DNA of 7,658 nucleotides. Source: Candidatus Syntropharchaeum sp. Lineage in GTDB: Archaea > Halobacteriota > Syntropharchaeia > Alkanophagales > Methanospirareceae. The notes under the pieces were generated by a model. The model was given only the letters and a program-made list of their open reading frames with translations. It was not told the DNA's origin and searched no databases. The stretch is from contig JADHYP010000065.1 in NCBI GenBank assembly GCA_016782355.1, forward strand, positions 1 through 7,658, given 5' to 3'. This document shows positions 5,940 through 7,658 of this stretch, one piece after another. The translations under genes and the position numbers were made by a program. The first letter of the stretch is position 1, and each line of letters begins with the position of its first letter.

Positions 5940-6518
5940 TTATATTCCGGTGCCAATGTCTTTCTCTACCAGATAAATCCCATCTTGAAAGACCCTGGGG
6001 TCATAACCTTTTATCCTTGTCGTCTGTTCTATGTTCGCAGCCGTCTGTCCAACCGCCTCCTTATTCACTCCGGATACGACAATCTCTCTACCCTTTATCT
6101 CCACTTTCACGCCTTCCTCGACTTTTGCTATCCTCGGCTTCCTTTCACCCAGGAAATTTGAAATGGAAATGGCATTGCCCTCCTTTGTTAGCGTTACTTG
6201 CATTGGGAAATGGGCATGCACCGCTTTCAACTTATAAAAAAATCCCTCTGTCACACCCGTAATCATGTTTCTGATGTGAGACGCATAAGTTCCTGCGACG
6301 GCTCTTATCTTCTTCCTTGCCGTATCACCTTTTACAATGACCTCATTACCATCGTCTTTTTGCTCTATTTGTATGCCCGGATGCCACAATTCTCGCTCTA
6401 TCGCTCCTTTTGGACCTTCCACCTTCACCGTTCTTACATTTACGCTGACGCTCACGCCTTCAGGGATTGGAATACTGAAGCTAATACCCTCCTCCTCCTC
6501 CTCCTTCTCCATCGTCAT
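5940..6518 (-). CDS. rpl6: Ribosomal protein uL6 (L6P)
   Basis: uL6 is a large-subunit protein near the factor-binding site. The open frame runs back to 6611, but a strong GGAGGT at 6527-6522 places the start at ATG 6518 (192 residues); ATG 6512, two codons later, is equally possible. Numbered from 6518, archaeal L6 blocks are [21 protein letters not shown] (18-38, with the GPKG turn), [14 protein letters not shown] (80-93), AHFPMQV (102-108), NFLGERKPR (121-129), [15 protein letters not shown] (157-171) and [14 protein letters not shown] (173-186). The usual length is about 175-185; the excess is an acidic N-terminal leader, [11 protein letters not shown]. The gene usually sits in the spc operon between S8 and L32e. 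Here it stands between a divergent membrane-protein gene and atpD. Confidence 0.96.
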   Translation of the reverse strand: MTMEKEEEEEGISFSIPIPEGVSVSVNVRTVKVEGPKGAIERELWHPGIQIEQKDDGNEVIVKGDTARKKIRAVAGTYASHIRNMITGVTEGFFYKLKAVHAHFPMQVTLTKEGNAISISNFLGERKPRIAKVEEGVKVEIKGREIVVSGVNKEAVGQTAANIEQTTRIKGYDPRVFQDGIYLVEKDIGTGI

Positions 6519-6521
6519 CTT

Positions 6522-6527
6522 ACCTCC
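6522..6527 (-). promoter_or_regulatory. Shine-Dalgarno site fixing the rpl6 start
   Basis: The minus strand reads GGAGGT, 3 bases before ATG 6518 and 9 bases before ATG 6512. It excludes the upstream in-frame ATGs at 6611 and 6599. It is one of the strongest ribosome-binding sites in the window. Confidence 0.8.
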
Positions 6528-6573
6528 GTCTTTGTTTTTTATTTTTTGAGAGTGAAATAAATAAAGCTTCTTT

Positions 6574-6583
6574 CCTATATAAG
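6574..6583 (-). promoter_or_regulatory. Candidate TATA box for rpl6
   Basis: The minus strand reads CTTATATAGG. A start about 25-30 bases downstream, near 6550, would give a leader of about 30 bases containing the Shine-Dalgarno site at 6527-6522. A second TATA-like word, AATTTAAATG on the minus strand near 6619-6610, is a weaker alternative. Confidence 0.45.
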
Positions 6584-6648
6584 AAGAGATATTCCACATA
6601 TACAAAATCATTTAAATTCTTATAGCGTTACAATGTTTGATTGTCATG

Positions 6649-6657
6649 TTTTTTATA
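6649..6657 (+). promoter_or_regulatory. Candidate TATA box for the membrane-protein gene
   Basis: TTTTTTATA lies 38 bases before the ATG at 6695. A start about 26 bases from the box centre falls near 6680, giving a leader of roughly 15 bases. No Shine-Dalgarno site is visible, which fits a very short leader. Confidence 0.45.
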
Positions 6658-6678
6658 CCCGGCCGAACATAACAATTA

Positions 6679-6689
6679 GTGTGACACAC
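6679..6689 (+). promoter_or_regulatory. GTGTG-A-CACAC palindrome at the predicted transcription start
   Basis: The two 5-base arms are perfect inverted repeats around a single A. The site covers the predicted start of the membrane-protein transcript, where a bound protein could block the polymerase. Its operator role is an inference from position and symmetry. Confidence 0.35.
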
Positions 6690-6694
6690 ATAAA

Positions 6695-7510
6695 ATGGCA
6701 ACCACACCGCCGCAGACAATGACCATGCAGGTATCGGGAAAAATAGGCCTGGCTTTTGCTTTACTAACGGCAATACTTCTACTCAGCATCTCTCTCTATT
6801 CATTAATAGTGGACGTGATTTTAAAATTCGATTTATACGGCATCCTGATTGATTTAATCTTCTTAGGAATCGGTATCTTTTTAGGTTATTTCTCCATTCG
6901 CGTGTATAAGAACTCGGTGTATTACGAAAGTTTGGTGAATTCCGCGTTTGACGAGGGTGTATATACGCGATTGGAGCCGGTGCTGAGAAAAATTGCCGAG
7001 ACGAGTGTCGAAATGGAAGACTTAGAAAGCCGCTTAAACAGAATTGACCGTAAGGTTCAAACGGTAATAGACGAGCAGGTGAAAACGGAACCACACTCGG
7101 AAGTAGAAAAAATGCTCGTTCCCGGAACTTCTATGGGCTTTGTAGTAAAGACCATCTTCTTAACCATAATCACGATGTCAGGTTTTATGTTCATGATTTC
7201 CACCTCAATTGGAGCGGTTCATTTCGCTACTCTGCTCTTTTACGTCCTCTGGTGGTTGGTCATATCATCCGAATTCAAACTCTTTAATAATACCGCCTCA
7301 TGGTTGATAATCTTTGTTCCCGTTCTTTTGGTCCCCGTTGGCTTTATGATTCTCGATGCCTTCATTCAGATAAACAACGTGATTGCCCTTTTTTATGCCT
7401 TCCTCGCTTTATACGCCTTTTTATACTTTTCGTGGGCGGTATATGAGACAAAAGGGACGCTGCCCTTCAACCTCGACCTCGGAAGATACGTTAAATATAA
7501 ACATAGGTGA
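6695..7510 (+). CDS. Unrecognised membrane protein, six predicted helices with a charged helical loop
   Basis: I do not recognise the family of this 271-residue protein. Hydrophobic segments lie at about 17-40, 46-69, 147-170, 173-191, 202-221 and 227-250, so it is probably an integral membrane protein with six helices. Between the second and third is a soluble stretch (about 75-140) rich in Glu, Lys and Arg with leucine/isoleucine spacing (LEPVLRKIAETSVEMEDLESRL and on), likely helical or coiled-coil. The short C-terminus is basic (RYVKYKHR), which with the positive-inside rule and an even helix count suggests cytoplasmic ends and loop. There is no signal peptidase site and no catalytic or metal motif. 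ATG 6695 fits the upstream TATA box; Met9 and Met11 are alternatives. It diverges from rpl6 and appears monocistronic. A sensor, channel or scaffold role would be a guess. Confidence 0.85.
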   Translation: MATTPPQTMTMQVSGKIGLAFALLTAILLLSISLYSLIVDVILKFDLYGILIDLIFLGIGIFLGYFSIRVYKNSVYYESLVNSAFDEGVYTRLEPVLRKIAETSVEMEDLESRLNRIDRKVQTVIDEQVKTEPHSEVEKMLVPGTSMGFVVKTIFLTIITMSGFMFMISTSIGAVHFATLLFYVLWWLVISSEFKLFNNTASWLIIFVPVLLVPVGFMILDAFIQINNVIALFYAFLALYAFLYFSWAVYETKGTLPFNLDLGRYVKYKHR

Positions 7511-7529
7511 AGAAAAAAACGGCTTCATC
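7506..7529 (+). terminator. Small hairpin over the membrane-protein stop codon
   Basis: GGTGAAG (7506-7512) can pair with CTTCATC (7523-7529), 7 base pairs with one G-T wobble, around an A-rich 10-base loop. It includes the TGA stop. No T tract follows immediately; the nearest T-rich words are at 7567-7571 and 7584-7587. It may be a weak 3' end signal. Confidence 0.25.
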
Positions 7530-7597
7530 CCAAAACTAAGAAATCTTCAGTAGCGTAACCTTCAGATTTTTACAAAAGCATTCTTTTACCATGGGAC

Positions 7598-7633
7598 ATG
7601 CATAAGAAATGACGCTTATTTAAAGTTATGCAT
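7598..7633 (+). repeat. Inverted repeat flanking the TATA box of the last gene
   Basis: ATGCATAA (7598-7605) and TTATGCAT (7626-7633) are a perfect 8-base inverted repeat with a 20-base spacer. The TATA-like TTATTTAAA (7616-7624) lies inside. Each arm contains the palindrome ATGCAT. The arrangement resembles an operator around a core promoter; hairpin formation with a 20-base loop is less likely. Confidence 0.45.
7616..7624 (+). promoter_or_regulatory. TATA box of a probable leaderless gene at the right edge
   Basis: TTATTTAAA is a good box A match. Its centre is 26 bases before the ATG at 7646, the spacing expected when transcription starts at the first base of the start codon. Confidence 0.55.
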
Positions 7634-7645
7634 TAGCGTTTCAGT

Positions 7646-7658
7646 ATGGGAAAGCCAA
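7646..7658 (+). CDS. Possible start of a gene cut by the right window edge
   Basis: ATG at 7646 reads Met-Gly-Lys-Pro before the window ends. Support comes only from position: a TATA box 26 bases upstream and no Shine-Dalgarno site, as for a leaderless archaeal gene. Four codons do not allow identification. Confidence 0.4.

Noticed and set aside
6198..6560. Plus-strand frame of 120 codons across rpl6
   Set aside because: It is antisense to conserved uL6 blocks and has no recognisable features.
6519..6611. N-terminal extension of uL6 from ATG 6611
   Set aside because: The added residues are unlike L6, overlap the candidate promoter, and lie upstream of the strong GGAGGT site that serves ATG 6518 or 6512.
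7511..7645. Search for a tRNA or small RNA gene in the right-hand gap
   Set aside because: No tRNA-like arms or conserved B-box-like words were seen; the T-rich words and promoter elements account for what is visible.

Overview
The window comes from a euryarchaeal (Halobacteriota-type) genome with methane-type C1 metabolism. The evidence is archaeal TATA-binding protein, archaeal ribosomal proteins uL15 and uL6, subunit D of the A-type ATP synthase, heterodisulfide reductase subunit HdrA with MvhD, methanogenesis marker protein 6, and a fused formaldehyde-activating enzyme/hexulose-phosphate synthase. A methanogen or an anaerobic methane/alkane oxidiser (ANME-1/Methanophagales or Syntropharchaeia-like) fits best. 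The lineage is an inference and cannot be fixed without database comparison. No mobile element, CRISPR array, tRNA or rRNA was recognised.

Layout. The left edge holds the N-terminal two thirds of uL15 on the minus strand (304 to 1). It diverges from a plus-strand gene train: tbp (430-981), mvhD (991-1467) and hdrA (1485-3461), separated by only 9 and 17 bases and therefore probably one transcript. A T-rich tract after hdrA suggests a transcription end. Methanogenesis marker 6 (3528-3911) and fae-hps (3962-5149) follow on the same strand. A TATA-like palindrome over the marker-6 stop codon may start a separate fae-hps transcript. fae-hps converges on atpD (5895 to 5248, minus) across a 98-base gap that holds a hairpin. 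Upstream of atpD on the same strand is rpl6 (6518 to 5940). It diverges from a gene for an unrecognised six-helix membrane protein with a charged helical loop (6695-7510). The right edge carries a promoter-like TATA box inside an inverted repeat, then an ATG at 7646 that could open a leaderless gene cut off by the window end.

How the genes relate. HdrA and MvhD are the flavin-based electron-bifurcating core and its 2Fe-2S electron-entry partner, normally seen with HdrBC and a hydrogenase or formate dehydrogenase, none of which is in this window. Fae-Hps links formaldehyde, tetrahydromethanopterin and pentose/hexulose phosphates. Marker 6 belongs to the gene set associated with methyl-coenzyme M reductase. 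TBP, ribosomal proteins and the ATPase subunit are housekeeping genes away from their usual clusters: uL15 and uL6 normally share the spc operon, and atpD normally ends the atp operon. The most unusual points are the tbp-mvhD-hdrA train, the broken-up housekeeping operons, a short tandem repeat read into the C-terminus of MvhD, and palindromic elements at several promoters.
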